64,000 bases of DNA, taken from positions 1-64,000 of the forward strand of contig CALEZT010000228.1 of NCBI GenBank assembly GCA_937927975.1, in the 5' to 3' direction. This document shows, piece by piece, positions 46,326 through 55,800 of the stretch. Numbering within the stretch: the first letter of the stretch is position 1; each line of letters starts with the position of its first letter. The stretch is from an uncultured Phycisphaerales bacterium. GTDB lineage: Bacteria > Planctomycetota > Phycisphaerae > Sedimentisphaerales > Anaerobacaceae. The notes below the pieces were generated by a model, which saw nothing but the letters and a program-made list of their open reading frames with translations, did no database searches and was not told where the DNA came from. A program made the translations under genes and the position numbers.

Positions 46326-48752
46326 ATGAGAAGGTCTTTGCGTGTTCTGGCTGTTGTAGGCGTTCTTACGTTTTCACAGTTCGCTGGCGCCGCCGGTGCC
46401 GAGTCGATCGATTTGACGCTCGGCACCGGCGATATCCTTCGCGTCGAGCCTGTGGCTGCCGGCATCCTTCGCGTTCGAGTGGGGCCCAACGCTCGATTTG
46501 AACGCTCGCTGATGGAACGCTACGGCATCGTCCGGACCGAGTGGCCTGCGTGCGAGGCTTCGGTTCGCGAAGAACCGGAGGTCACGCGAATTGCCACCGG
46601 CGCCGGGGCATTGGAGGTCCGTCGCAGCGACGGACGGATGCGGCTTCTCGACTCGCAGGGCAAGACGCTCTGCGAGGGCATTACGCCTCAGCTTTCCCGC
46701 ATGAGTGGGGCCTCGCTGGAGGCGTTCAAGACGCGACAGGCCGCGATGGCGGAGTATTTCAAGGGGGAGAAACGCAAGGGCGGCCAGATCCAGATCATCG
46801 GCGCCGTGTCGCAGGATAAGGCCGAGCACTCTGAGGTCATGCACGAGTTCGACCTGCCGAACAACTCCTTCGGCGCGACCTTCAGTATCCGCGACGACGA
46901 GCGTTTCTACGGTTTGGGGACTGCCTCTTCCCACCGTCTTCAACTGCGTGGTCACGGTTATCGGCTTTGGACCCAGTACCGAGGCAACTTCGGGTATAGC
47001 GGAAGGCCGGGCGGTTGGGAGCAGACCGAAGGCCCGATCCCCCTCTTGCTCAGCACGGGCGGCTGGGGGATCTTCGTGAACACCACCTGGGTCCACTACT
47101 ACGACATCGGCCGGTATGAGGCGGACAAGATGTTCTTCTGGGGTCCCGGCGGGCAACTCGACTTCTACCTGCTGATCGGCGACAAGCTGCCCAAGCTGAT
47201 CGACTTGTATACCGAGATCACGGGCAAACCGCGTCTCTTGCCGCTGTTCGGCTATGGCCTGACCTACGTCGGCCAGATCACGCAGAACGAGCATGAGATC
47301 TGCAACGACGCCAGGCTCTTTCGCGACAAGGGCATCCCGTGCGATCTCATCGGCCTCGAGCCGCAGTGGATGAAGAAGAACTACGACACGTCACATGAGA
47401 AGGAGTGGAACCCGGACAAGTTCTATATTCCTTCCTGGATGGGCCCGGACTCCAAGAACGGCACCTTCATCGGCGGGCTGGATCGTATCGGCTTTAAGCT
47501 CTCGCTGTGGCTGGTCTGCCGGGACGATCTGACCGTGGAGGAGGAGCGGCAGGTCGCGATCCGGGAGGGACGAGGCAAGGACTTCCCGCCCAAGCCTGAT
47601 GCGTGGTTCAACCACCTTCAGAAGTTCGTCCGAAACGGCGTTCGCGCCTTCAAGATGGACCCGGAGAACCTCATTCAGGAGCATCCCGACTGGAAGTACT
47701 ACAACGGCCGCTGCGACCTGGAGAATCACAACCTGACGCAAGTCCTCTATCACAAGCAGATGTGCCTGGGCTACGAGCAGTTCACGAATCGCCGCGCGAT
47801 GACGCACTACTGCGCCGCGTGGGCCGGCGTGCAGCGATGGGGCGCAACCACGATGGGCGACAACGGCGGGGGCCCGAAGGCCCTCGTCTGGATGCTCAAC
47901 TACGCCATGAACGGGCATATGAACACCTCGTGCGATATGCAGACCTCGAGCCAGGGCCTCCATTTCGGATTCCTCCAGCCCTGGAGCCAGCACAACAACT
48001 GGGCCTACACGACGCAGCCCTGGTTCCTGGGCAAGCAGAGCGAGGCGATCTACAGGGACTACGCCCGCCTGCGGTACAGCCTGATCCCGTACATCTACTC
48101 GGCCGCCCACGTTGGGCATCTCACATCGATGCCGATCCTGCGGCCGATGCCCCTAGCGTTCCCTGACGACCTGCGGCTCAGCGACTGCACGACGCAGTAC
48201 ATGCTGGGCGACAGCCTGTTGGTGACCGCGTTCACGGACAAGGTGTCCCTGCCCGCCGGACGCTGGATCGATTACTGGACGGGGGCCGTGCACATGGGCC
48301 CGAAAGAGATGCCGTTGGCCTATCCCAAGAACCGGGCGGGAGGCCTGTTCGTGCAGGCCGGCGCGATTCTCCCTTACTGGCCTGTGATGGATTACGTTGG
48401 CGAACAACCCGCCGAGACGCTGACGCTGCATGTGTATCCCGAGGGCAAGAGCGAGTACACGCTCTACGAGGACGATGGCGACTCGCTGGAATACCTTAAA
48501 GGAGCCGTCGCTCGCACGCAGATCCGCTGTGACGCGAGCTCCAGACAGGTGACGCTGACGATCGATCCCCGCCAGGGCTCGTACCGCGGCATGCCTGCGA
48601 CGCGGAGCTACGAGGTGCGGGTCCACATCGCTGAGCCGAAGTCTGTGACAGCGGCCCAGTGGAGCTACGATCCTCACACCAAGACCGTGTGCGCGGCTGT
48701 CAAAGAGGACCCGCAGCGCAACACGCCAATCGTCATTCAATGCGATCTGTGA
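46326..48752 (+). CDS. Exported GH31 alpha-glycosidase
   Basis: An 808-residue glycosidase with signal peptide MRRSLRVLAVVGVLTFSQFAG. The N-terminal beta-sandwich has FYGLGTASSHRLQLRGHGYRL and IPLLLSTGGWGIFVNTT. The (beta/alpha)8 barrel starts KPRLLPLFGYGLTYVGQ and holds FKMDPEN with the nucleophile Asp445 and the TTMGDNGGGP block with the probable acid/base Asp. The C-terminal beta domains have PAGRWIDYWTGAVHMGP and ILPYWPVMDYVGEQP. Retaining alpha-glucosidase, alpha-xylosidase or sulfoquinovosidase-type activity is possible; I cannot choose. It is last in the plus-strand operon, and its stop codon directly abuts that of the converging sugar-porter gene. Confidence 0.9.
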   Translation: MRRSLRVLAVVGVLTFSQFAGAAGAESIDLTLGTGDILRVEPVAAGILRVRVGPNARFERSLMERYGIVRTEWPACEASVREEPEVTRIATGAGALEVRRSDGRMRLLDSQGKTLCEGITPQLSRMSGASLEAFKTRQAAMAEYFKGEKRKGGQIQIIGAVSQDKAEHSEVMHEFDLPNNSFGATFSIRDDERFYGLGTASSHRLQLRGHGYRLWTQYRGNFGYSGRPGGWEQTEGPIPLLLSTGGWGIFVNTTWVHYYDIGRYEADKMFFWGPGGQLDFYLLIGDKLPKLIDLYTEITGKPRLLPLFGYGLTYVGQITQNEHEICNDARLFRDKGIPCDLIGLEPQWMKKNYDTSHEKEWNPDKFYIPSWMGPDSKNGTFIGGLDRIGFKLSLWLVCRDDLTVEEERQVAIREGRGKDFPPKPDAWFNHLQKFVRNGVRAFKMDPENLIQEHPDWKYYNGRCDLENHNLTQVLYHKQMCLGYEQFTNRRAMTHYCAAWAGVQRWGATTMGDNGGGPKALVWMLNYAMNGHMNTSCDMQTSSQGLHFGFLQPWSQHNNWAYTTQPWFLGKQSEAIYRDYARLRYSLIPYIYSAAHVGHLTSMPILRPMPLAFPDDLRLSDCTTQYMLGDSLLVTAFTDKVSLPAGRWIDYWTGAVHMGPKEMPLAYPKNRAGGLFVQAGAILPYWPVMDYVGEQPAETLTLHVYPEGKSEYTLYEDDGDSLEYLKGAVARTQIRCDASSRQVTLTIDPRQGSYRGMPATRSYEVRVHIAEPKSVTAAQWSYDPHTKTVCAAVKEDPQRNTPIVIQCDL

Positions 48753-50153
48753 TCAGTCTTTGACGCCGAGGCGCTTCTGGAGTTCCTCGAGCGAAACGCC
48801 CTTGGTCTCAGGGAGATACTTCCAGACCAGGACGAACTGCACGACCATCATGACCGCGAAGAATACGAACGCCGGAGCGGCCGATGTGCCTGCCGCGGCG
48901 GGGTCGGTCGGCTTGCCGGCGACGATGGGGAAGCCCCACGTCACGCCGATGCACAGCAGCCAGATCAGGAAGCACGCGGCGGCCGAGCCGGACGCGCGGA
49001 CCGCGTTAGGCAGCAACTCGTTGATGATGACCCAGACGACCGCGCCCTGCGAATAGGCGTGCGAGCCGACGATTCCCATCATCGCGACCAGGACGATCCA
49101 GCCTTGGGCGTGCGTGTGGAACACCCAGGCGGCCAGGGCGTGCGAGAGGACGAAGGTGACCGAGCCCGCCAGCAGGAGCGACTTGCGGCCCACGCGGTCG
49201 ATCACCGCCATCGCCAGGACGGTCATGACGAGGTTCGTCAAGCCGATGATGACCGACTGCTTCAAGGCGCTGGTCTTGTCCATACCGGCCATGCGGAAGA
49301 TGTCCGTCGTATAGTAGATGACCGCGTTGATGCCGTCCAACTGGTTGAACGCGGCGATCATGGCGGCCAGCAGGAGCGGCTTGAGGTACTTGCGCTGCAA
49401 CAGGCTCTGGCGGCCCTGCGCGAGGTCGGAGGCGAGCGATGCGGAGATCTCGGCCACCTCGCCCGCGGGATTCTCATGGCCGAACCGGTCCAGGACGTCC
49501 TCGGCCTGGGAGCCACGTCCCTTTTTGACCAGCCAGCGAGGGCTCTCGGGGATTCGCAGGGAGGCGATCAGAAACGCCATGGCGGGAATCGCTTCCACGC
49601 CAAACATCCACCGCCACGCATTCGGGTGATCTGCCCCCATCGCACGCGCCACGAAGTAGTTCGAGAAGTAGGCGGCCAGGATGCCCACGACGATGTTCAA
49701 CTGGCTGACCGCCACGAGCAAGCCGCGACGTCGAGGAGGAGCGATCTCGGTGATGTACATCGGAGACACGACGGAGGCCCCGCCGACTCCGATGCCGCCG
49801 AGCCAGCGGAAGAACAGCAGCGACCACCAATTCCACGCCAGGCCGCACCCGACGGCCGACACCACGTAGAAGCCAGCCAGCGCCGTCAGCACGGGTCGCC
49901 GGCCCCATCGATCGGAGAGACGGCCCACCAGCAGCGCGCCGAACAAGGTCCCGATCAGCGCGCTGGCGACGGTGAAGCCTTTGAGACTGTCGCTGAGCGA
50001 GTATAGTTCCTGCAGTCTCTCTGTCGTACCGGCGATCACCGCAGTGTCGAACCCGAAGAGGAACGATCCGAGCGCCGCGATGACCGCGCTGGTCAGCAGC
50101 AGGGCGCCGCCCGGCGGGGTATGCGCCTGGTTCTGTCTGATGGATGCATCCAT
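48753..50153 (-). CDS. MFS sugar porter
   Basis: A 466-residue major facilitator of the sugar-porter family with 12 predicted helices, probably a proton-coupled monosaccharide importer in the inner membrane. Signatures: GSFLFGFDTAVIAGT in helix 1, GRLSDRWGRRPVL between helices 2 and 3, the PESPRWLVKKGR motif after helix 6, QLDGINAVIYYTTDI in helix 7, and PETKGVSLEEL at the end. It is the last gene of the minus-strand operon behind two large glycosidases, four nt after the second, so it probably imports the sugar they release. A paralogue is encoded at 58,977-60,380. Confidence 0.93.
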   Translation of the reverse strand: MDASIRQNQAHTPPGGALLLTSAVIAALGSFLFGFDTAVIAGTTERLQELYSLSDSLKGFTVASALIGTLFGALLVGRLSDRWGRRPVLTALAGFYVVSAVGCGLAWNWWSLLFFRWLGGIGVGGASVVSPMYITEIAPPRRRGLLVAVSQLNIVVGILAAYFSNYFVARAMGADHPNAWRWMFGVEAIPAMAFLIASLRIPESPRWLVKKGRGSQAEDVLDRFGHENPAGEVAEISASLASDLAQGRQSLLQRKYLKPLLLAAMIAAFNQLDGINAVIYYTTDIFRMAGMDKTSALKQSVIIGLTNLVMTVLAMAVIDRVGRKSLLLAGSVTFVLSHALAAWVFHTHAQGWIVLVAMMGIVGSHAYSQGAVVWVIINELLPNAVRASGSAAACFLIWLLCIGVTWGFPIVAGKPTDPAAAGTSAAPAFVFFAVMMVVQFVLVWKYLPETKGVSLEELQKRLGVKD

Positions 50154-50157
50154 GGTC

Positions 50158-52851
50158 CTATGGACTCCCTTTCAACGGTGTTGATATGACGAAGCTGGCC
50201 GGGGCGAACGCGGCGAGATTCACAGTGAAATGGCCCTCCTTCACAGGTAGCGGCTCTCCGTTCGGTTCGCCGCGAAGGTTCACCGGCTGAATGCTCTCGA
50301 TATCGAGTGTCTTGGGCAACTGAACCCGGCAGGGGCCTGTTTGCCCTGCACACTCCCAGAGCCGAATCACGATGCCCGATCCGTCAGGATTGGGGCCGAA
50401 CGCGGTAACCAGCGTGCCGCGGGTCGAGAGTTCCAGACCGCTCTGAACGAGGGGCAAGGCGCCGGCCTTTCCATCCGACGCCGTTGCCAGCAAGGGATAC
50501 CTCGCTTCGAGCGAGGGCGTGATCAGGCTGGACTCTGCGTCGAATCCGTCGAGCGCCCAGAGCCGAATGCGAGCGGTCCAGGTCCCTTCGTTCCAAAGGC
50601 GGAAGTTCGTCGTCCACTGATTGTTGAAGAGATTGATGAAAGCGACGGGCTTATGCGGTGCGAAGTCCCGCGAATACCGCCAGAGTCCGGGCCGGTCGAG
50701 GCTCACGAGCGGATTGTCGAGCGGGCAGATCCCCATGCCGCGGCCTTGGCGGTCGGTGATCGTCAGGCCCGTGTGAACGGCCTGGACATCGAGGTTGGAG
50801 CCCCGGACAAAATCGCGCGCCGGGTCTGCGATGCCGCCCAATCGACCCAGGCGAAACTGCGGCTCAGTCGCGTTGACCGGCAGGCAGACCCATCCGGCCT
50901 CCGGCCAGTTGTCCGCCAGCTTGTCGTGGACAGTTACCTCCAAATCAATGAAGGGCTGGTTTGCGCGGAGAGTCACGCGGGTTGTCACGGGATGGGGTAT
51001 GGCCGATGACGGCTCCGCACACATCGTGGTTGAGACAGACACAGCGGATTGCGTCACCTGGAGGGTCCCGAATCGAGGCGACGAAGCCCGATAAGGGACC
51101 TCGCTCGCTGTCGGCATGGCGGGCTTGCCCAGCTCGGCTTGCGCCCAGTCGGAGTCGTTCTTCACATAGGCTCGGACATAGGCCGCGACCTGATTGGCGT
51201 CGAAACGCTCGTAGAGGTATTGGCCGAGGGTATAACTGGAGTCCGGATCCACCATCTCACGCCCGGTTCGCTTGTCCACCACGGAGCGAATCCCCCCTCG
51301 GTCGCGGTCCAGCGTGACCTTGAGGAACTCGTTCTCGATGACCCCAGCCTGTGGATCGCTTCGCAGGTCATTGCGTGTCTCGGTCGTCTCAGTGGGAACG
51401 AAGGTGCGGTAGCCCATCGCGGGGATATCCCGGGCAATGAAGCAGAAACCGTCGCCCTCCGACGCCACCGATATGGAAGGGTCTCCACCGGTCGGTCGCA
51501 GTGCAGAGAGGCTCAAGCCGGCCGACTTTATCCGCACGACACCATGTCGGGACCAAGGAAGGGGATTGAACACGACGACGCGTGGACCGTCGCGACTCAC
51601 GCCAGTGGCCAGGGTATGCATGGCGCTCTCGACGAGAGGGGCGATCTCCTGCTGAGCTTGCTCGATGTAGCGAGTGTGCTGTGCCCAGGACTGCTCCAGT
51701 CTCTCGAACCGCTCCGCGGCACGATCTGCTTTCCAAGCGTCGCCGTAATCCCACTTGAGGTCTTTGCCGTACCTCGTGACCCAGTACAAGGCGCCGCCCC
51801 AGGTGTGCTCGCCGTAGAGCAACCTACCTTCGCGAGCCCGCGCGATGCGGCTGGCCCAATCCGCATCCGGCATGGGCCGGTTCCAGATACCGAGCAGGGT
51901 GATCAGCGATTCGATGGTGTCCAGTTCAGGCCGGAGATTGCGGGCGATCTTCGCCCCGGCAGGATCGCACATCGGGCCGTGGATCCAGGTGTCCGGCATG
52001 TCGCCGCGGATGACCGGGATCTGAGGTGTTTCCGCGAGAATCGCGTCGGAGAAGTCCGACAGCCGTCCGATGCGGACCTTCACGCCGGGGAGTCTCTCCG
52101 CTGCCTGGGCAAGAAGCTGTCTGACCTCTTCAGGGGTGGGCGGGCCGTGATTGTCGCCTGTGTGCTGGACGACCAGCCAGGTGCGATAGGGCCAATCCAC
52201 GGGCGGAACCAGGCCCGTCCCGTATCCGGAGGCCGAGTACATCGTCAGCAGACGCGAGCCGTCGGGGCCTTCCCACCAGAACAGGAGCGGAACTTCAGGC
52301 GAGCTGCTGGCCGAATTGCAGCCCAGGTGCAGGAACTCGATGCCGGCATGTCGGAGCAGCGTGGGGAGGATCCACGAATGGCATGGAACGTCGGTCATCT
52401 TGGCGTCTCGCGGGAGAGCCAAGCCGAGCTCGCGAGACAGCCTGGATGCGAAGCCGAGCCCCCGCACGAGGTCCTCAGGCTCCAGCAGTTCGGTGTGCGT
52501 CGTGAACGGCAACCCGTGGACCACGAAGCGACCGTCTTTCATCGCCTGAAGAACCCGGGCCTTTCGGCTCGCAGTCTGGCCCGGCCAATCTTCCGCAATC
52601 TTGCTCATTGGCCAGCCGGGGACGGTCCAGACGAATTGCTGCTCCGGCGGCAGAGCCCGGCTGCGATCGGCCACATCGAGGGCCTGATCGATCATCGTCG
52701 TGCGGTAGCGGTCGACGACGACGCTTGGAAGGTCCGTGTAGCCGATGTCGAAGTGGGTCTTGAATGTGACGATCACCTCGCGGATCTGAGCCGGCGCCGC
52801 GGTCGGCAGGACCAGTCCCGACAGCACCGCCAGTGCGAGAAGCTGTCTCAT
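50158..52851 (-). CDS. Exported GH38-like alpha-mannosidase-family enzyme (DUF5054-type)
   Basis: An 897-residue protein; ATG 52851 (MRQLLALAVLSGLVLPTAAPA, signal peptide) overlaps the stop of the upstream gene by four bases (ATGA). It opens with KTHFDIGYTDLPSVVVDRY: H33 and D35 match the H-x-D zinc ligands at the start of GH38 catalytic domains. A three-helix segment with LLYGEHTWGGALYWVTRYGKDL and C-terminal beta-sandwich domains (VIENEFLKVTLDRDRGGIRSV) follow, which is the GH38 layout. The detailed N-terminal pattern fits what I know as the DUF5054 subgroup. It probably cleaves an alpha-linked sugar, maybe mannose, outside the cytoplasm. The neighbour upstream has its own GH38-like half. 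Confidence 0.8.
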   Translation of the reverse strand: MRQLLALAVLSGLVLPTAAPAQIREVIVTFKTHFDIGYTDLPSVVVDRYRTTMIDQALDVADRSRALPPEQQFVWTVPGWPMSKIAEDWPGQTASRKARVLQAMKDGRFVVHGLPFTTHTELLEPEDLVRGLGFASRLSRELGLALPRDAKMTDVPCHSWILPTLLRHAGIEFLHLGCNSASSSPEVPLLFWWEGPDGSRLLTMYSASGYGTGLVPPVDWPYRTWLVVQHTGDNHGPPTPEEVRQLLAQAAERLPGVKVRIGRLSDFSDAILAETPQIPVIRGDMPDTWIHGPMCDPAGAKIARNLRPELDTIESLITLLGIWNRPMPDADWASRIARAREGRLLYGEHTWGGALYWVTRYGKDLKWDYGDAWKADRAAERFERLEQSWAQHTRYIEQAQQEIAPLVESAMHTLATGVSRDGPRVVVFNPLPWSRHGVVRIKSAGLSLSALRPTGGDPSISVASEGDGFCFIARDIPAMGYRTFVPTETTETRNDLRSDPQAGVIENEFLKVTLDRDRGGIRSVVDKRTGREMVDPDSSYTLGQYLYERFDANQVAAYVRAYVKNDSDWAQAELGKPAMPTASEVPYRASSPRFGTLQVTQSAVSVSTTMCAEPSSAIPHPVTTRVTLRANQPFIDLEVTVHDKLADNWPEAGWVCLPVNATEPQFRLGRLGGIADPARDFVRGSNLDVQAVHTGLTITDRQGRGMGICPLDNPLVSLDRPGLWRYSRDFAPHKPVAFINLFNNQWTTNFRLWNEGTWTARIRLWALDGFDAESSLITPSLEARYPLLATASDGKAGALPLVQSGLELSTRGTLVTAFGPNPDGSGIVIRLWECAGQTGPCRVQLPKTLDIESIQPVNLRGEPNGEPLPVKEGHFTVNLAAFAPASFVISTPLKGSP

Positions 52852-55800
52852 GGTTTGAACTCCACACGGAGCGCAACCAACCCGCAGGCGGGGACATCGA
52901 CCGGTCCGGAGACCGACTTGCCTGCCCGTTCGCTCGTGTCGCTCAGGAACGTCGCGGCGGGTTTGCGGCCGCTCCACTTCAGTCGAGCGGAACGGGCCTG
53001 ATCCGATGCGCCAAATAGACGCACGATCAGCGCCCGGCCGTCGTCGCTGGGTTTCAGGCAAGTCACCAGGACGTCCGCGGGTTCAACCGTCAGCAGGGGT
53101 CTGGCTGCGGGGCTCTTGCCAGCCGCCGGCGCGACGAGTAGCGGCTGACTGAAACCGGTGGCGAATCGCGAGGCTTCCGCGGCATCCGCCTTGCGATGCG
53201 GACGCAGGACGAAGCGGAACACGGTCGGGCCTTCCTGGTAGGCGCGGTAATTGGTGCCCCAGTGATTGTTCATCGCCCATGAATAGAGCGTCTGCGTCGG
53301 CTCGACGCACGCTCGCCAGACGTTCGGATCGGTCTGCGAGTTGAGGAGGGTGGCTGTCAGCCCGCCCACCTGGAGCAAGGGGGCGTCGAGCGTCACCCAG
53401 GTGATGCCGCGATCTGCGTTCGACACGTCGGCCCAGCGGCCCACGGTGAACCAGTTCTTGCACGCGCTGGCCATCTGGTCGGCCTCGGGACGCATCACGC
53501 CCAAGGGAATATCCAGGAGCATCTCGCCATCGGGCACCGCGAAAGGGAACGCGAAGTTGACGCTCTCTTTGCCTTCTCTGGCGTGGTAGCTCCTGGCCTG
53601 GAGGCGCTCCTTATCGACTGTGTTGATGATCTCGACGTAGTCGAGGCCTGCAACGACCCGCAGTTCACGCGTGAGCTTCTTGCACCCTGGGGCGGGCGAC
53701 TCGATCACGAGCGACGCCACGAGGGGCCCTGCTTCGCCGGTGCGAATCGTCACGGCGTCATTGTGCCGAAGGCCCTTGAGATCATCTCCGATCAGGTAGA
53801 GGTAATCGTTCAAGGCCTCGTCTTCGCTGGTGTCGGCGAAGTTGCCATCGACGCCTTTGACCATCAGTTCGACGATACCGCCTGTCTTCTCATCCACTCG
53901 CAGGCAGACGGCTCCATTGGTCAGCGTCGGGCCCTGTGCGGCGGCCTGGCTCGCGACGTGCGATTGGCCCTCGGTCACTCTGTAGCGTCGGGAGGCGAAA
54001 GGCGGCATGTCTTTGGCGAGGAAGACCAGTTCGCCCGAGGCGAGTCGCTGCGAGGGAACCCGTCTACCCTTGTCGTCGCGAACGAGGTCTCCGCCAAGAG
54101 AGAGCGATTTCGGAACAGTCACCAGTTCCGTTCGCGGCCAAGAGGTGGTGTTGAACACGTCGATTGCCTTCGCGCCGCCAGTGTCGGCGTTTCCGAGCGA
54201 TGCGTCAAGCAGATCGCGGGACTGTTTGTCGGCCGCTTCCGCGTAGCTCCGCTTGATTTCCCATTGTTCGAGTGTTTCCTTTCGCTCGGGCTCGCTGACG
54301 CTGCACCAGGCGCCCCAGGTGTGCTCGGAGTACAGCAGAACGCTGTTCCACGCGTCCTCGAAGGCCGCGGTCGGGTACTTAGCGGGCCGGAGCATCGCAA
54401 AGAGGGCCTCCGCCTGGGCGAGTCGGTCGGAGCTGGCCCGGTTCATCGCCGTCTCCAGGGCCGAGGAGCCCGCACCGTCCTCCCAGTAGGGCGTCCAGTC
54501 GCCTCGCGCGTGGGGCAACTGATCGCCGTATCGCGTCTCGAACGCGCGGAAGGCCTCGCCTGTACCGCAGATGACGAATCGCGGCCAGGCGTATTTCGCG
54601 TTCCAGTCTCGGACGAACTCGCAGATGGCCGGATCGGGCACCGCGTTGTCCCCGTGGCCGCTCCAGCGGACGTAGGCGATGTCAAACGGGTAATTGCGTT
54701 TCTCCAGGCCGTCGGAGAAGTCCTCGACGAGCCGAGCGGACATCTTGCCGTAGCGGTGGGACATCGCGTAGCCCCAGAAGGGGATCCAGACGAGCACTTT
54801 CGAGCGGCCGTCGGGTCCGACCCAATAAAAGGGCTTGTTTTCCCATTCCCGCAGGATGGTGCCGATGCGATCGAAGTAGTTCGGCGCGACGGAGAAGTAG
54901 CGAATCCCGGCCTGCGCCATCGCGGTGACCGTGCCCCAGGTGTAGCCCGGGACGTCGGAGATCATGGCCGAGTCGATGGTTGCGCCGGTCTTCGCGGCCA
55001 GCTCCGTCGAGTACTTGAAGAGACGGACCAGCTCTTCCGGCCGGCACAGGCCCGTCAGCTCGTTGAGGTACATGCCGTTGAGGACGACTTGGCCTTTGGC
55101 GACCGCGTCGAGGAAATCCGCCCGCTGCTGGTCGTCGAGCCGTCGCAGGTAGAGATCCGCCGCCCAAAGCACCTCGACGTTCCACACGAAGCGGGCTCCC
55201 TCGGGATAGTCCGCGGTTCGTTTGGCGGCGGCGATGCCGTCCACGAGGTTCTGCACCTGCCTGGCCTCGATGGCGGTCTGGATCTCGGTGTAGCCGATAT
55301 CGGTGTGCGAGTGCGGCGTGATGTAGACGGTCAGCTTCTTCACCGGTTTCAGGACGATCTCTCGCGATGCGACCGTCTTGCCGTCTATGGCGACAATGAC
55401 GGTCTGCTTCGTATCCGTCTGCACGTCGGGGGCCGCCAGTTCCACGTGCTGTGAGCCTTTGGCGAGCCGCAGGGGGACGGGGCGTCCATCGCCCAAGCGC
55501 ACCTGAGCGTCGGCCTCGTCGCCGAAGTGGCGCACGCTGACGGTGACAGGCTGAACCATTCGCCCGTCACGGTCTTCCAGGGCTCGCATGGGCCTGGCCT
55601 GCTCGATGAGCGTTCGCGACTGGACATCGATCAAAGCGAGCCTCTCGGAGGCGATCAGCTCCACCGAGTCGTAGAGCATCCAACTGCCCCTGAGACTCGT
55701 GATAAGGATCTCATTGTCGCCAGCCTTCAAGGTCTCGGCGGGAAACGCGATTTCGAGCGTTCTCCTGGCGCCTTTCGCTGGTTCTCCGTTCACCGAGGCG

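Noticed and set aside
53583..55454. 623-aa plus-strand frame opposite the giant glycosidase
   Set aside because: Antisense shadow with repeated Val/Asp/Gly-rich composition and no start signal.
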